Source of the DNA: CAVPUA01 sp963708805
GTDB taxonomy: Bacteria > Actinomycetota > Actinomycetes > Mycobacteriales > Jatrophihabitantaceae
Assembly: GCA_963708805.1 (NCBI GenBank)
Contig: CAVPUA010000003.1
Span: 2,968,182 to 3,032,181 of the forward strand
Length of the DNA: 64,000 nucleotides
Direction of reading: 5' to 3'
Part shown: in pieces, positions 1 to 9,523 of the stretch
Position numbering within the stretch: position 1 is the stretch's first letter
How the letters are laid out: each line of letters begins with the position of its first letter
The notes under the pieces: generated by a model
The model's database searches: none
What the model was told of the DNA's origin: nothing
Seen by the model: only the letters and a program-made list of their open reading frames with translations
Position numbers and translations under genes: made by a program

Positions 1-2031
1 ACGTTCACGCCGACGATCGACCCGACGACGCACCTTGTCACGCAACTGACGTGGCAGTTCCCCGAGAGCTACGCCTTCCTGCCGACGTCGGTGATCAGCT
101 TCACCATCCAGGCCAATCTGGCGCCCGGAAGCGCGGCGGGGACACCGGTCACCAACACCTACGGCGCGTCGACGGCCGACCCGAACGCGTTGCCGGCGCT
201 GACCTGCAAGACCGGGGCTGTCGATCCGGTACTCGGCTGCACCGCCAGCGCCAGCGTCATCGCCGGAGCCGGCAGTGCGGTCGACGCGCAGAAGTGGGTG
301 CACGGCGACGACTCGCGCGGCTTCTACAACAGCCAGACCAAGACGTTCGTGCCGATCGGCGATGCGTCCTGCCCGCTGCTCGTCGTCGGGACCGACAACT
401 ACACGCGCTTCCCCTGCGTCGCCCTCGTGACGGCCGGGCAGAACTTCAACTTCCTGCTGAACCTGACGAACGTCGGGACGACGCCGCTCACCCAGACGCG
501 CCTGGTCGACGACCTGCCCAAGATCGGCGACACGGGCGTGATCGTGCCGAGTCCGCGCGGCACCGAGTGGGACCCGAGTCCCTCACTCGCCGCGGCGCCG
601 TTCGTCGCCTCCGGCCAGCCGGGCGCACTGACCTTGGCCTACTCCAACTCCGCACCCGGCTGCATCACCGATCTGGCCACCCAGCCGGCGAGCTGCGCCG
701 CATCGGCGTGGGCTGATCCGCTCTCACCGTCCGTCCAGTCCTTCCGGGGTTTCCTCGACTTCGGGACGGGTCTGGCGCCGGCGGCCTCCACCGAGCTGAT
801 CGTGCCGATGTCGGCGCCGGCCAACCTCGACACCACCACCAATGACCTGCCGATCGCGTGGAACTCCTTCGCCCACACGGACTTCTTCAAGGTCGGCAAC
901 TCGACGGTGCAGCTGAGGGCGGTCGAACCCATCCGGGTCGGCGTCGCGATCCCGTTCGGCAATCTCGAGATCGACAAGCAGGTGACCGGCGACATCCCGC
1001 CCGGCTCGATCATCGGCCCGTTCCGCGGGACCTACGACTGCTCGATCACTACCGCGGGCGGCAGCGTCGTGCCCGTTGCTCAGGGCAGCGCCACCTTCTC
1101 GGCGAGCACCCCGTTCGTCGTCCAGCACGTGCCTGCGGGCGCGGTCTGCTCGGTGATCGAGACCGATACCGGCGGTGGCAACGTCACCCAGCCCGGCCCG
1201 GTGACGATCCAGCCCGACACCGACCCCAACCTGCCCAACCCCACGCACTCGCTCATCGTCAACGACTTCCCCGCGCCGCGGCTGATCGTGACCAAGCAGC
1301 TCGCCGGCGTCCCGTACGCGTTCGGCCCGTTCACGGTCGACGTCGACTGCACGCTCGCCGGCACCCCACTGCCGACCCGGACGCTGACGTTCGCCGCCGA
1401 TGGCAGTCAGAGCATCACCGACCTGCCGATCGGTGCCCGGTGCACCGTCAGTGAGCCGGACAACCGCGGGGCGACGAGCTCGACGATCACGTACTCCGAC
1501 GGAGACCATGCCGACATCGACGCGCTCGTCGACGGGGTGGCCGAGCTGACCAACAACTATGACCCGGTGAACCTCACGGTGACCAAGACCGTGGTCGGTC
1601 CGGGCAGCGCCGGCCCGTACTCGTTCACCGCGGCGTGCACGCTGGTGAGCAACACCGGTGACCTGATCGCGGTGCCTCTGTCGAGCGGCGACGCCAGCTT
1701 CCAGCTCTCGTCCGGGCAGCAGCGGGTGATCACCGTGCCGCGGGGCTCGTCGTGTGTCGTGCAGGAGTCCGGCGCACCGGCAGGCGACACCGTCAGCTAC
1801 GACGGCGGGGCGGTCGCGCCGACACTCGACGTCGACGCCGACACCACTCTCGGCATCGTGAACTCGTTCGTCGCATCCAGCGCCGACGGTGGTACGGGCG
1901 ACGCGTCAGGTTCAGGCGGCGGGCTCGCCGACACCGGCACCGGGCTCTCGGGCCCGTCAGGGCTCGGACTGCTGTTCGTGGTCAGCGGGCTGGTCCTGCT
2001 GGTGGCGGCCCGGCGCCGATCCCACCGCTGA
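1..2031 (+). CDS. Cell-wall-anchored surface protein with DUF5979-type repeats (5' partial)
   Basis: The frame is open from base 1, so the N-terminus lies outside the window and 676 residues are visible. About residues 320-420, 425-520 and 525-625 form three similar beta-rich modules, each opening with a strand like VTKTVVG, containing paired cysteines and ending in an Asn-rich strand; this is the pattern of DUF5979-type surface domains. The C-terminus has the sorting motif LADTG, a hydrophobic helix and a basic tail (ARRRSHR). LAxTG motifs are typical substrates of class E sortases in high-GC Gram-positives. The inferred role is a wall-linked stalk or adhesin; no catalytic domain is visible in the part present. 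No sortase gene is seen in the window. Confidence 0.8.
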   Translation, partial: TFTPTIDPTTHLVTQLTWQFPESYAFLPTSVISFTIQANLAPGSAAGTPVTNTYGASTADPNALPALTCKTGAVDPVLGCTASASVIAGAGSAVDAQKWVHGDDSRGFYNSQTKTFVPIGDASCPLLVVGTDNYTRFPCVALVTAGQNFNFLLNLTNVGTTPLTQTRLVDDLPKIGDTGVIVPSPRGTEWDPSPSLAAAPFVASGQPGALTLAYSNSAPGCITDLATQPASCAASAWADPLSPSVQSFRGFLDFGTGLAPAASTELIVPMSAPANLDTTTNDLPIAWNSFAHTDFFKVGNSTVQLRAVEPIRVGVAIPFGNLEIDKQVTGDIPPGSIIGPFRGTYDCSITTAGGSVVPVAQGSATFSASTPFVVQHVPAGAVCSVIETDTGGGNVTQPGPVTIQPDTDPNLPNPTHSLIVNDFPAPRLIVTKQLAGVPYAFGPFTVDVDCTLAGTPLPTRTLTFAADGSQSITDLPIGARCTVSEPDNRGATSSTITYSDGDHADIDALVDGVAELTNNYDPVNLTVTKTVVGPGSAGPYSFTAACTLVSNTGDLIAVPLSSGDASFQLSSGQQRVITVPRGSSCVVQESGAPAGDTVSYDGGAVAPTLDVDADTTLGIVNSFVASSADGGTGDASGSGGGLADTGTGLSGPSGLGLLFVVSGLVLLVAARRRSHR

Positions 2032-2047
2032 GGCCATCGGCGGCTGC

Positions 2048-2215
2048 TTACTCCTTGTCGAGGAACTCGTCGGCCTTCTGCTGACCCATGTCGACCTGGC
2101 TCTTGTACTTGTCGCCGGTCTTGTCGTCGACCACGTCGCCGGCCTTCTCGACGGCTTGCTTGGCTTGATCCTTGTGGCCGCTCAACATCTCTTTGGCCTT
2201 GTCCAGGAAGCTCAT
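2048..2215 (-). CDS. MT0933-type small antitoxin-like protein
   Basis: A 55-residue, very polar Lys/Asp/Glu-rich protein beginning MSFLDKAKEM and ending in FLDKE. The pattern of amphipathic helices with repeated KAG/DKTGDKY blocks matches the MT0933/Rv0909 antitoxin-like family. The start ATG at 2215 is the only reasonable one. No toxin partner is visible next to it, so the antitoxin name is by family resemblance only; a general stress role like that of CsbD proteins is an alternative. It is convergent with the wall-anchored protein gene, with only 16 bases between the stops. Confidence 0.6.
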   Translation of the reverse strand: MSFLDKAKEMLSGHKDQAKQAVEKAGDVVDDKTGDKYKSQVDMGQQKADEFLDKE

Positions 2216-2387
2216 GACGTCATCCTCGATTCAGGAAGACCGAACCGGTGCACGTGCCGACAGTCCAACTCCCTGCCCGCCGCCCGATGGGTGTGAGCGC
2301 CCGGCCGCCTTCGCCTCCTGACGCTAGCCCGGCGGACGCGTCCGGAACCAGGACCTTGGTGATGATTTTCGGTGCTGGGCGCGCATG

Positions 2388-2681
2388 TCACCGTGGGCGG
2401 CGGAGTCTTCTCGGGTTGAGGTGCTGCTCGATGAACACCCAGCTGAGGAGCGCGTCAACCGCCATCGCGGCGATCGCCCATCGCAGTGCGGCCGTGAAGT
2501 CGTCATGGCCGGGAACCAGCGTGATCGCCACGATCGTGAACGCGAGGAGCGCAGCCGCACCTACGGCACGCAGGATCAGGCCGATCGAGAGCAGCCGACC
2601 AGACCTCGGCGCCGCCCGACGGGCAACGGCCGACTCGGTTCGATCGGGGCGACGGAGACGCGGCCCGGCGGTGGCGCTCAC
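2388..2681 (-). CDS. Small two-helix membrane protein, unknown function
   Basis: The GTG start at 2681 lies 13 bases beyond the aquaporin stop, giving 97 residues. About 35 Arg/Pro-rich residues are followed by two hydrophobic helices (around LRAVGAAALLAFTIVAI and RWAIAAMAVDALLSWVFI) and a basic tail. A longer ATG-initiated form from 2759 would overlap the aquaporin gene and is less likely. It probably forms a transcription unit with the aquaporin gene. No family is recognised. Confidence 0.45.
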   Translation of the reverse strand: MSATAGPRLRRPDRTESAVARRAAPRSGRLLSIGLILRAVGAAALLAFTIVAITLVPGHDDFTAALRWAIAAMAVDALLSWVFIEQHLNPRRLRRPR

Positions 2682-2694
2682 TGGGTCGTCGCTC

Positions 2695-3489
2695 TCACTC
2701 CGGCACGTCGGCCCCGGTCGGGTCGACCAGCCCGACATCGCCGACGAGTTCAGGGACATCGAGCAGCGGCGCGATCACGGCAGCGAGTGCTCCGCCGATC
2801 AGCGGCGCGACGATGAACAGCCAGACATGCGACATCGCGTGCGTGCCGGCGAAGATCGCCGGGCCGAGCGACCGGGCCGGGTTCACCGACGTGCCGTCGA
2901 GCGGGATGCCGACCAGATGGATCACGGTGAGCACCAAGCCGATCGCCAGTCCGGCGAATCCGGGTGCGGCGGCGCGGCCGGTGACCAAGAGCACGACGAA
3001 GACGAGCAAGAAGGTCAGGACGATCTCGAGCAGGAACGCTCCGCCACCCGTGATCGTCTTGCCCCAGTCGTTGGTGCCGAGAGCGCCCGTCTGATCGGTG
3101 ACCTTGCCGAAGTTCGAGGTCATCAACTTGAGCAGCGCGCCCCCGACGATGCCGCCCAGGATCTGGGCGATCCAGTACGCGATCGCTTCCTGCAGGGGCA
3201 GTCCGCGCCGCAACAGCACGCCCAGCGTCACCGCCGGGTTGACGTGGCACCCCGATACCGGACCGATCGAATAAGCCAAGGCGAGCAGGACCAGGCCGAA
3301 GGCGAAGGCCACCCCGACATCACCGATCTTGTCGATGCCGAAGACGGCCGATCCGACGGCAAAGAAGACGAGGACGGCGGTGCCGAGGAACTCGGCGACG
3401 ATCTTGCGAGTGAGTTCGGCGCTGGCCGAGCGCGGGCGCGCGACTGACCGGGGCGGTGGGGATACGCGGGTTGCGGCAGCTTCACTCAT
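2695..3489 (-). CDS. aqpZ: Aquaporin / MIP family channel
   Basis: A 264-residue six-helix membrane channel of the major intrinsic protein family, passing water or small neutral solutes across the cytoplasmic membrane. Both half-helix signatures are intact: HVNPAVT in the first half and SVNPARS in the second, with the arginine of the selectivity filter following the second NPA. An ATG seven codons upstream is possible, but the ATG at 3489 is preceded by a GAGGG ribosome-binding site at good spacing. It is likely cotranscribed with the small membrane protein downstream. AqpZ and GlpF subfamilies cannot be separated with certainty by eye; the length suits AqpZ. Confidence 0.9.
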   Translation of the reverse strand: MSEAAATRVSPPPRSVARPRSASAELTRKIVAEFLGTAVLVFFAVGSAVFGIDKIGDVGVAFAFGLVLLALAYSIGPVSGCHVNPAVTLGVLLRRGLPLQEAIAYWIAQILGGIVGGALLKLMTSNFGKVTDQTGALGTNDWGKTITGGGAFLLEIVLTFLLVFVVLLVTGRAAAPGFAGLAIGLVLTVIHLVGIPLDGTSVNPARSLGPAIFAGTHAMSHVWLFIVAPLIGGALAAVIAPLLDVPELVGDVGLVDPTGADVPE

Positions 3490-3724
3490 GACGGGCACCC
3501 TCGCGGTCACAATCAGACCCGAGCGCCGGCCCCCGTCCGGCTCCGGGCTTTCCGGTTTGACGACCTTGAGAAGAGCACGCTCACATCCCCGAGGTCGCGT
3601 TTCGAACGTTAGCCAGTGAATACAGATTCAGGGAGGGGGTCCGTCACCAATCGTGCTCGAAGCGTTACCTAGTGTTCGTATCGCGGTTGCCGCGCGCGCC
3701 CGTTGTAACGCGGCCAGTTGTGAT

Positions 3725-3769
3725 GCGACTCGGCCGGACGCGGCTCGGCCGGACGCGACTCGGCCGGAC
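3725..3769. repeat. Three tandem copies of a 15-bp GC-rich unit
   Basis: Three adjacent 15-base copies of gcg-a/g-ctcggccggac lie directly after the stop codon of the receiver-only regulator (minus strand), followed by a degenerate partial copy. Copies differ only by an a/g change. It may mark a replication-slippage or deletion point. Confidence 0.8.
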
Positions 3770-3773
3770 GCGG

Positions 3774-4130
3774 CTACGCGGCGCCGAGGGCGAGAACGCG
3801 CTGGAGCAGATCGGCGAACGCGAACGGCTTACCGACATAGTCGGCCGCGCCCAACGCCAGACCATCGTCGCGCTCGCGCTCGCCGACGGCCGCAGTGAGC
3901 ATCAGCACCCGCACCGGCAGGCCGTCGCTCGTCACCGTGCGGCAGATATCGTCGCCACTCATGCCCGGCAGGTCGCGATCGAGCACGAGCACGTCATAGC
4001 CGCTGGTGGTGACCTTGCTGAAGCCTTCGTCGCCGTCGTACGCCACATCCACATCGACGCCGTGCCGCCGCAGACCTCGCGCCACGGCGTCGGCCAGAGT
4101 GACCTCGTCTTCGACTACGAGTACGCGCAT
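3774..4130 (-). CDS. Receiver-only response regulator
   Basis: A 118-residue CheY-like receiver domain and nothing else. The acidic pair (E7, D8) in VVEDE, the phosphoacceptor D51 in VLDRDLPG, T79 in LMLTA and K101 in GKPF are all present, so it should be phosphorylatable. OmpR-type regulators carry a winged helix after this point, but here TAG follows residue 118 and reading on gives only the 15-bp repeat sequence. It is either a genuine single-domain regulator acting by protein contact or a truncated OmpR-type regulator. No histidine kinase gene lies nearby. Confidence 0.8.
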   Translation of the reverse strand: MRVLVVEDEVTLADAVARGLRRHGVDVDVAYDGDEGFSKVTTSGYDVLVLDRDLPGMSGDDICRTVTSDGLPVRVLMLTAAVGERERDDGLALGAADYVGKPFAFADLLQRVLALGAA

Positions 4131-4366
4131 GTCTCATCCCCGAATGTCACGCTGCGGTCTCCCCCCGTGAGCGACCGGTGACGGGCCGGAGATTGCCAGC
4201 TCAATGACCACCCGGGGCGACGACCCGCCGCAACACACGGCAAAGTCGGACGCAGAGCACGTGCCAAATGCCCTCCGACCGTCTCAAAAGACACCGTCGC
4301 CTAAAGATCGAATTGCGATCACCCAACGGCCTGGCTCGACGACACGAATCGCCTAGGCTGACGAGC

Positions 4367-6703
4367 GTGCAGGGCCTGGAGTGGCTGCGATCGCGGGACG
4401 CGAGTCTGACCGCGCTGCGCCGCGCCGGCCGGGCAGCGATCGTCATGCCGGCGATGTTCGCGATCGGCGTGAAGGTGATCGGCAACCCGACCCTGGCTAC
4501 CTTCGCGGCGTTCGGTTCGTTCGCGATGCTGCTGCTCGTCGACTTCGGCGGGACGCGTCGCGAACGGGTGCAGGCGCAGGTCTCGCTGGTCGTGGTCGGG
4601 CGCGGTTTTCGTGTCGTTGGCAACCCTCGTGTCGCAGATGGGCGTGGCTCGCCGCGGCGGCAATGGTGGTTGTCGGCTTCTTCGTGTTGTTCTCTGGCGT
4701 CGTCAGCTCGGTGCTGGCCGGTGCGACCACGTCGTTGCTGCTCGGCTTCATCCTGCCCGTGACGCTGCCGGGACCGGTGAGTTCGATTCCGGATCGGCTC
4801 GAAGGATGGGCGCTGGCCGGCGGTGCGTCGGTGCTCGCGATCACCGTGCTGTGGCCGGCCCCGGTGCGCGATCCGCTGCGAGCGCGGACCGCCGAGGCGT
4901 GCCGGCTGCTGGCCCGTCGACTGCGGACCGAGGTCGCTCACGTGACCGATGCCGCGCGCCGATCGCGCCGGAGCGACTCGACGAGGTCGTGCGGCGAGTC
5001 GGATGCCGCCATGTCGAGCGCTGCGTACCGGGTTCTTCGCCACGCCCTACCGGCCCACCGGCCTGACGACCTCGGCGCGAACGGTCGTGCGACTCGTCGA
5101 CGAACTCGTCTGGCTCAACCTGATCGTGAACGATCGCCGTCCCGGCCACACGATGTCGGCCGACCCCACCGATCTGCGCGGTGAAGACGGCGGCTGCGCT
5201 CGTCCTCGCACGCGGCGCCGACCTGCTGCGCGACACCGAGTGCCGAGCTGGCGCCGCTCGACGCTGATCTTGAACGGCTCCGAGCCGCACTGGGCGAGAT
5301 GGAGCGCGCCGCCACCGGCACGCTGCCGGTGCGCACCACGGCCGGCGCTGGCGACGGGCCGGTGACCGAGTTCGTCACTGCGCTCGAACCGAGCTTCCGC
5401 GCCCAGGAGATGAGCTTCGCGATCTCGGCCATCGCGTCCAACATCGAGCTGGCCGCGGCCGCCCAGCAACGCTCGTGGTGGCAGCAGCTGCTCGGCCATC
5501 AGCCCGACGGCGCCGGCGGAGCCCTGGCCTCGGCCCAGGAGCGCGCCGGGGCGCACGTCGAGCGGCACTCGGTGTGGCTGCACAACAGCGTCCGCGGCGC
5601 GATCGCGCTCGGCGCGGCCGTGCTGATCGCCGACCTGAGCGGCCTCCAGCACTCGTTCTGGATCGTGCTCGGCACCCTGTCGGTGCTGCGCTCGAACGCG
5701 CTCAACACCGGCCAGAACGCCCTGCGCGGGCTGGCCGGCACGATCGCCGGCTTCGTCGTCGGCGGCGTGCTCGTGCTCGGCGATCGGCACCGACACGACG
5801 CTGCTGTGGTTCCTGCTCCCGCTCGCGATCCTGCTCGCCGGCGTGGCGCCGGCGATCTCGTTCGCCGCCGGTCAGGCCGGCTTCACCCTCACCCTGTTGA
5901 TCTTGTTCAACATCATCGACCCGACCGGCTGGCGGGTCGGCCTGGTTCGGGTCGAGGACGTCGCCATCGGCTGCGCCGTCAGCCTGGTCGTCGGGCGCGA
6001 TGTTCTGGCCCCGCGGCGCCGGGTCGGCCCTCGGCCGTGGCGCTGGGCGAGGCCTACACCGAGAGCGCCGAGCCTACCTGCGCCGCGCGGTCGCATTCGG
6101 CATGGTCCGCTGCGATGCCGGAGCTCCGTCCGAGCCGACCCCGACCGACGGAAGGACTGCGCGCGGCCGCGGCGGCCCGCCGCCTCGACGACGCGTTCCG
6201 CGGCTTCCTCGCCGAACGCGGAACCAAGCACCTGCCCCTGGCCGACCGTGGCCTCGCTGGTCACCGGCGTTGCGGGGCTGCGCCTGACGGCCGAGGCGGT
6301 CCTCGACCTCTGGGGTCGCGAGGACGGCACACCGACCGGAGACCGCACGGCCGCCCGCCAAGAGATCCTGAACGCCGGCGCCCTCGTGGCGGGCTGGTAC
6401 GAGCAACTGGCCGGCGCCCTGGCGACCGGCACCGACGTCGCCGACGCGCTCGACCACGACAAGGTCGCTGACGGACGCCTGATCAACGCGGTGCGACGCG
6501 ACCTCACCGGCGAGGACGGGCAGGGCACCGCCACCGCGGTGAGGATGATCTGGACCGGCGATCACCTGGACGCGGCCCGCCGGCTGCAGGCCGGGCTGGT
6601 CGAACCGGGTCGGGCGGTCGCCGCGCAGCAGCAACGTCACTGGCTGCTGCAGGCGTGGCCGACGTCCTGGCACCTGCGGGGCCGGCCGGTCCTCAGCTCG
6701 TGA
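4367..6703 (+). CDS. FUSC family (aromatic acid exporter-like) membrane protein, multiply frameshifted
   Basis: Across at least eight frame changes one product of about 770 residues can be followed from the GTG at 4367 to the stop at 6703. Two hydrophobic multi-helix blocks (around 4400-4870 and 5590-6000) are separated by a soluble region; ATPYRPTGLT and the LNTGQNALRG region of the second block are characteristic of FUSC/YccS-type proteins. Removing single bases restores the frame at about 4599 (g), 4638 (a), 5240, 5780 and 6240. The family is linked to export of aromatic acids such as fusaric acid; the substrate here is unknown. The density of shifts suggests consensus error, but a true pseudogene cannot be excluded. 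Confidence 0.65.
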
Positions 6704-7491
6704 AGGTGTCGCAGGCGGCGGGCTGGCCCTTCTCGTAGCCGGTCGTCAGCCACTGCTGCCGCTGGGCCGACGATCCGTGCGTCCACTGCTCGGGCTTGAT
6801 CGTTCCCGAGCGACGACGATTGCAGGAAGTCGTCGCCGACCGCCGCGGCCGCGGTCAGGGCCTCGTCGATGTCGCCCGGCTCCAGCAGGCCACGTTGGTA
6901 GGTCGAGTGGGCCCACACCCCGGCGTAGCAGTCAGCCTGCAACTCGACGCGCACCGACAGCGCGTTGGCGATGCTCGGGTTGGCCTGCTGCGCCTGGCTG
7001 ACCTGCGCGGTGAGTCCGGTGATCGTCTGGATGTGGTGGCCCAGCTCGTGCGCGACGACATAGGCCTGCGCGAAATCGCCCTGCACGCCGTAGCGCTGCT
7101 CCATCACGTCGAAGAACAGCACGTCCAGATAGACGGTTCGATCGGCCGGGCAGTAGAACGGACCGACCGCCGAGGTCTCGGTGCCGCACGCGGTCGTGAC
7201 CGACGAGCTGAACAGGACGAGCCGGGCCGGCGTGTAGGTCAGCTTGGCCGCCGCGAACACCCGGCTCCAGTCGGCCTGCGCGTCGGTGAAGACGGCGGAG
7301 ATGAACTGCTCGACCTGACTGCTGGACGTGGGTGGCGTGAACGACGGTGACGTGGTGGCCGACGGGAAGTCGGGCAGCACGGGACCGGTGATCGAGTCCG
7401 ACGGGCTCGGCGAGGACGAGGGCCGCGAGCTACCGCTCGAACAGCCGGCCAGCGCGGCCGCGACCAGCAACAAGATCAACCAGCGCCGCAT
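6693..7491 (-). CDS. Neutral zinc metallopeptidase lipoprotein (YpfJ-like), one frameshift
   Basis: The N-terminus has a lipoprotein signal with lipobox LAGC, then a Ser/Pro-rich linker, then a zinc metallopeptidase domain with HELGHH at about residue 148 and a downstream acidic motif around VELQADCYAGVW. This matches the YpfJ/zinc metallopeptidase family (PF04228). Around 6792-6794 one extra base breaks the frame; dropping it restores a C-terminus with EQWTHGSSAQRQQWL and a TGA at 6693, the normal family ending. The unrepaired frame would give an Arg-rich tail. The protein is predicted to be anchored outside the membrane; its substrate is unknown. Confidence 0.8.
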
Positions 7492-7531
7492 CCCCGCCTC
7501 CGATCATCGCGCCTGCCGCTGCCCCCTGGGG

Positions 7532-7912
7532 CTATTCTTCCTGCCGCCGCAGATGACTGGTGACACTGCTCTTGCTGACCCCGAGAATCTGCGCGATGTC
7601 GGCGTGCGAATACAAGCCGGTGGCGTACATCGTTCGCATCGTCTCGAACTGCTCGTCGGTGATCGTGCGCGGACGACCGCGCCGCGGAGCGGGACGCGGT
7701 GGCTCGGGCGTGGCGATGGTCTCTTCGGCCGGCCGAAGCAGGTCGAGCGTCACGACAGCGATCCCCCGCCGCGGCTGCCCGTATTGATCGATCCAGATCT
7801 GGACCTGCGCGGTGTTGGCCAACGGATCGAAGCGCATCAGGCGGCCGACCACACCGTGCAGCGGGCCGTCGCCGATGACGACCTGGTCGTCCGCCTCGAG
7901 CTCTGGAGGCAC
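7532..7912 (-). CDS. Putative DNA-binding protein with resolvase-type HTH
   Basis: A 126-residue protein. The first 65 residues resemble a small beta-barrel with no named family. The last 50 begin GRPRTITDEQ and carry a helix-turn-helix around YSHADIAQILGVSKSSVTSHL, the same arrangement as the C-terminal HTH of serine resolvases and invertases, but without any catalytic domain. The GTG start at 7912 is preferred because GGAAGG precedes it; an ATG at 7981 would add 23 residues. Probably a transcription regulator; target unknown. Confidence 0.6.
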   Translation of the reverse strand: MPPELEADDQVVIGDGPLHGVVGRLMRFDPLANTAQVQIWIDQYGQPRRGIAVVTLDLLRPAEETIATPEPPRPAPRRGRPRTITDEQFETMRTMYATGLYSHADIAQILGVSKSSVTSHLRRQEE

Positions 7913-8099
7913 GCTGTCCTTCCGGTTCAGGGCGCGCGCGCAGACCGCGTCGCCGCGTGACCCCGAATCAGGACCTTTCACCGTTCGGGTGGCACTGCCG
8001 TCCGAACATCGCGGATCAAGATCAACTCGAGCTTAGTAGCTAGCTGATCTTGGAAGCCAGACCTCCGCTCAGGCGTGTCGGCTCCGACGTCGATCGAGA

Positions 8100-9417
8100 T
8101 CAACTCAATGGCCGGGTCGCCCCGAAGATGCCGGGCGCGACCGCGTTCATCGCCGTGATCCGCACGACATCACCCGATTGCGGAGCCTGCACGACCAAGC
8201 CGGCCCCGAGGTAGATCGCGACGTGGTGGATGCCCGTCGCCGTCGCGTCGCTGGACCAGAAGATCAAGTCACCCGGCTGCAGTTGATCCGGCGTCGGATG
8301 CAGGCGGCCCGCCGCGGTGTACTGCGACGCGGCATCGTGCGGCAACGAAAGATAGGGCGCCCAGGCATAGAGGGCCAGCCCCGAGCAGTCGAACCCGGTG
8401 ACCGAGCCATCGTTCTCACCGCCCCCGGCTGAGTCGACGCCGAGCGTCGGTCCGCTCGTGTTGCCGCCCGCGAACGAATACGGCGTGAGCAGCTGGCTCA
8501 TGGCCCGGTAGGCCGCGGACTGTCCCATCGCCGGAGTCCAGGTTCGCGATTTCGGTGACACCGGTTGCGCGGCGGCAGCGGCGGCCTGCTGGGCCATCGT
8601 CGAGGACTGGGCGGGAGTGAGCGCCTGGCCGCCGAAGCCGCCCGACAGCCCGGTGAGCACCGCGAGATCCTGCTGCTGGGTGAGCCGGGCCTGGGCCAGC
8701 GCGGCCGCGATGTCGCTCGACTGCTTCTGCGCGATCGCCTGCTGCCCGACGGCCTGCGCCTGAGCTGCCGTCGCCGCGGCATCCGCCGCTGTGGCCGCGG
8801 CGGCCGACGTCAGCGCGGCCGCGGCCGCCGCGTCGTAGCGCGTCTCGGCGTCCTGGGCCTGGACCGCGACCGCCGCCCGCGTCGAAGCAAGTTGGCTCTG
8901 GATCGCCTCGGCCTGGACGACCCGGTTGGGGTCGGTCACCGACAACAGGATGGTCATGCTGTTGGTCGTGCCGCCGATGTAGTCGTTGACGGCGATGGCG
9001 CGCATCGTGGCCTGGGCCGTGTCGAGCTCGCGTCGCGCCTGAGCCGCCTGGGCACTCGCGCGAGCCTCGGTGCTCCTTTGCGGCGAGTAGTTGCTGATGG
9101 GCCAGCGCCGCGCTCTGCTCGGCCTGCTCCGCCGCCTGGTCGGCCGTCGTCAGCGCTGTCTGGGCGGCGCTCAACTGCGCAACCAGCGTCTGCACTGCGG
9201 CATCGTCCGACGAGACGGCGCTGACACCCGCGGGCGTCACTGCCGCCCACGGGTCGGGCGCGGCTGCGGTCGCTGAGCTCGATGCCGATGACGAGCTCGT
9301 CGACGGTGCCGAGGACGACGCCGACGGCGTGGGGTCGGCTGCGGCCGCCCCGACGACTACCGAGAGTGACAGCAACGTCACCGCGGCAGCGGTGAGCAGA
9401 GCAGCCGGGGGTCGCAT
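8100..9417 (-). CDS. Secreted NlpC/P60 peptidoglycan endopeptidase, one frameshift
   Basis: The signal peptide (MRPPAALLTAAAVTLLS...) is followed by a Ser/Pro linker, a long Ala/Gln-rich coiled coil and a C-terminal NlpC/P60 domain with the catalytic cysteine in FDCSGLALYAW and the histidine in GIHHVAIYLG. This is the RipA-like layout of enzymes that cut D-glutamyl/diaminopimelate bonds in peptide stems. One surplus base at about 9072 separates the signal-peptide frame from the coiled-coil frame; removing it gives one product of about 438 residues. The ATG at 9417 is chosen over 9429 because it opens a cleaner signal peptide. It is divergent from kup. Confidence 0.85.
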
Positions 9418-9454
9418 GGGGCCCATCATGCCACGGGTGTGTGGTCGTTGTTAA

Positions 9455-9466
9455 GTTAGATCTAAC
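9455..9466. promoter_or_regulatory. Perfect 12-bp palindrome between divergent hydrolase and kup genes
   Basis: The sequence gttagatctaac is a perfect palindrome in an AT-richer patch between the two divergent starts. It could be an operator shared by both genes. No c-di-AMP (ydaO-type) riboswitch, often linked to these two gene families, is recognisable. Confidence 0.4.
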
Positions 9467-9523
9467 ACAAATCCCACACGCCCCCGGTCTCCGCGGCCCG
9501 ACGCCACCCCGCACAATGAGCGC

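Noticed and set aside
2324..2560. Other short frames beneath the small membrane protein gene
   Set aside because: Arg/Ser-rich shadows with no start signal.
9430..9523. ydaO-type c-di-AMP riboswitch
   Set aside because: The spacer is too short and lacks the conserved motifs.
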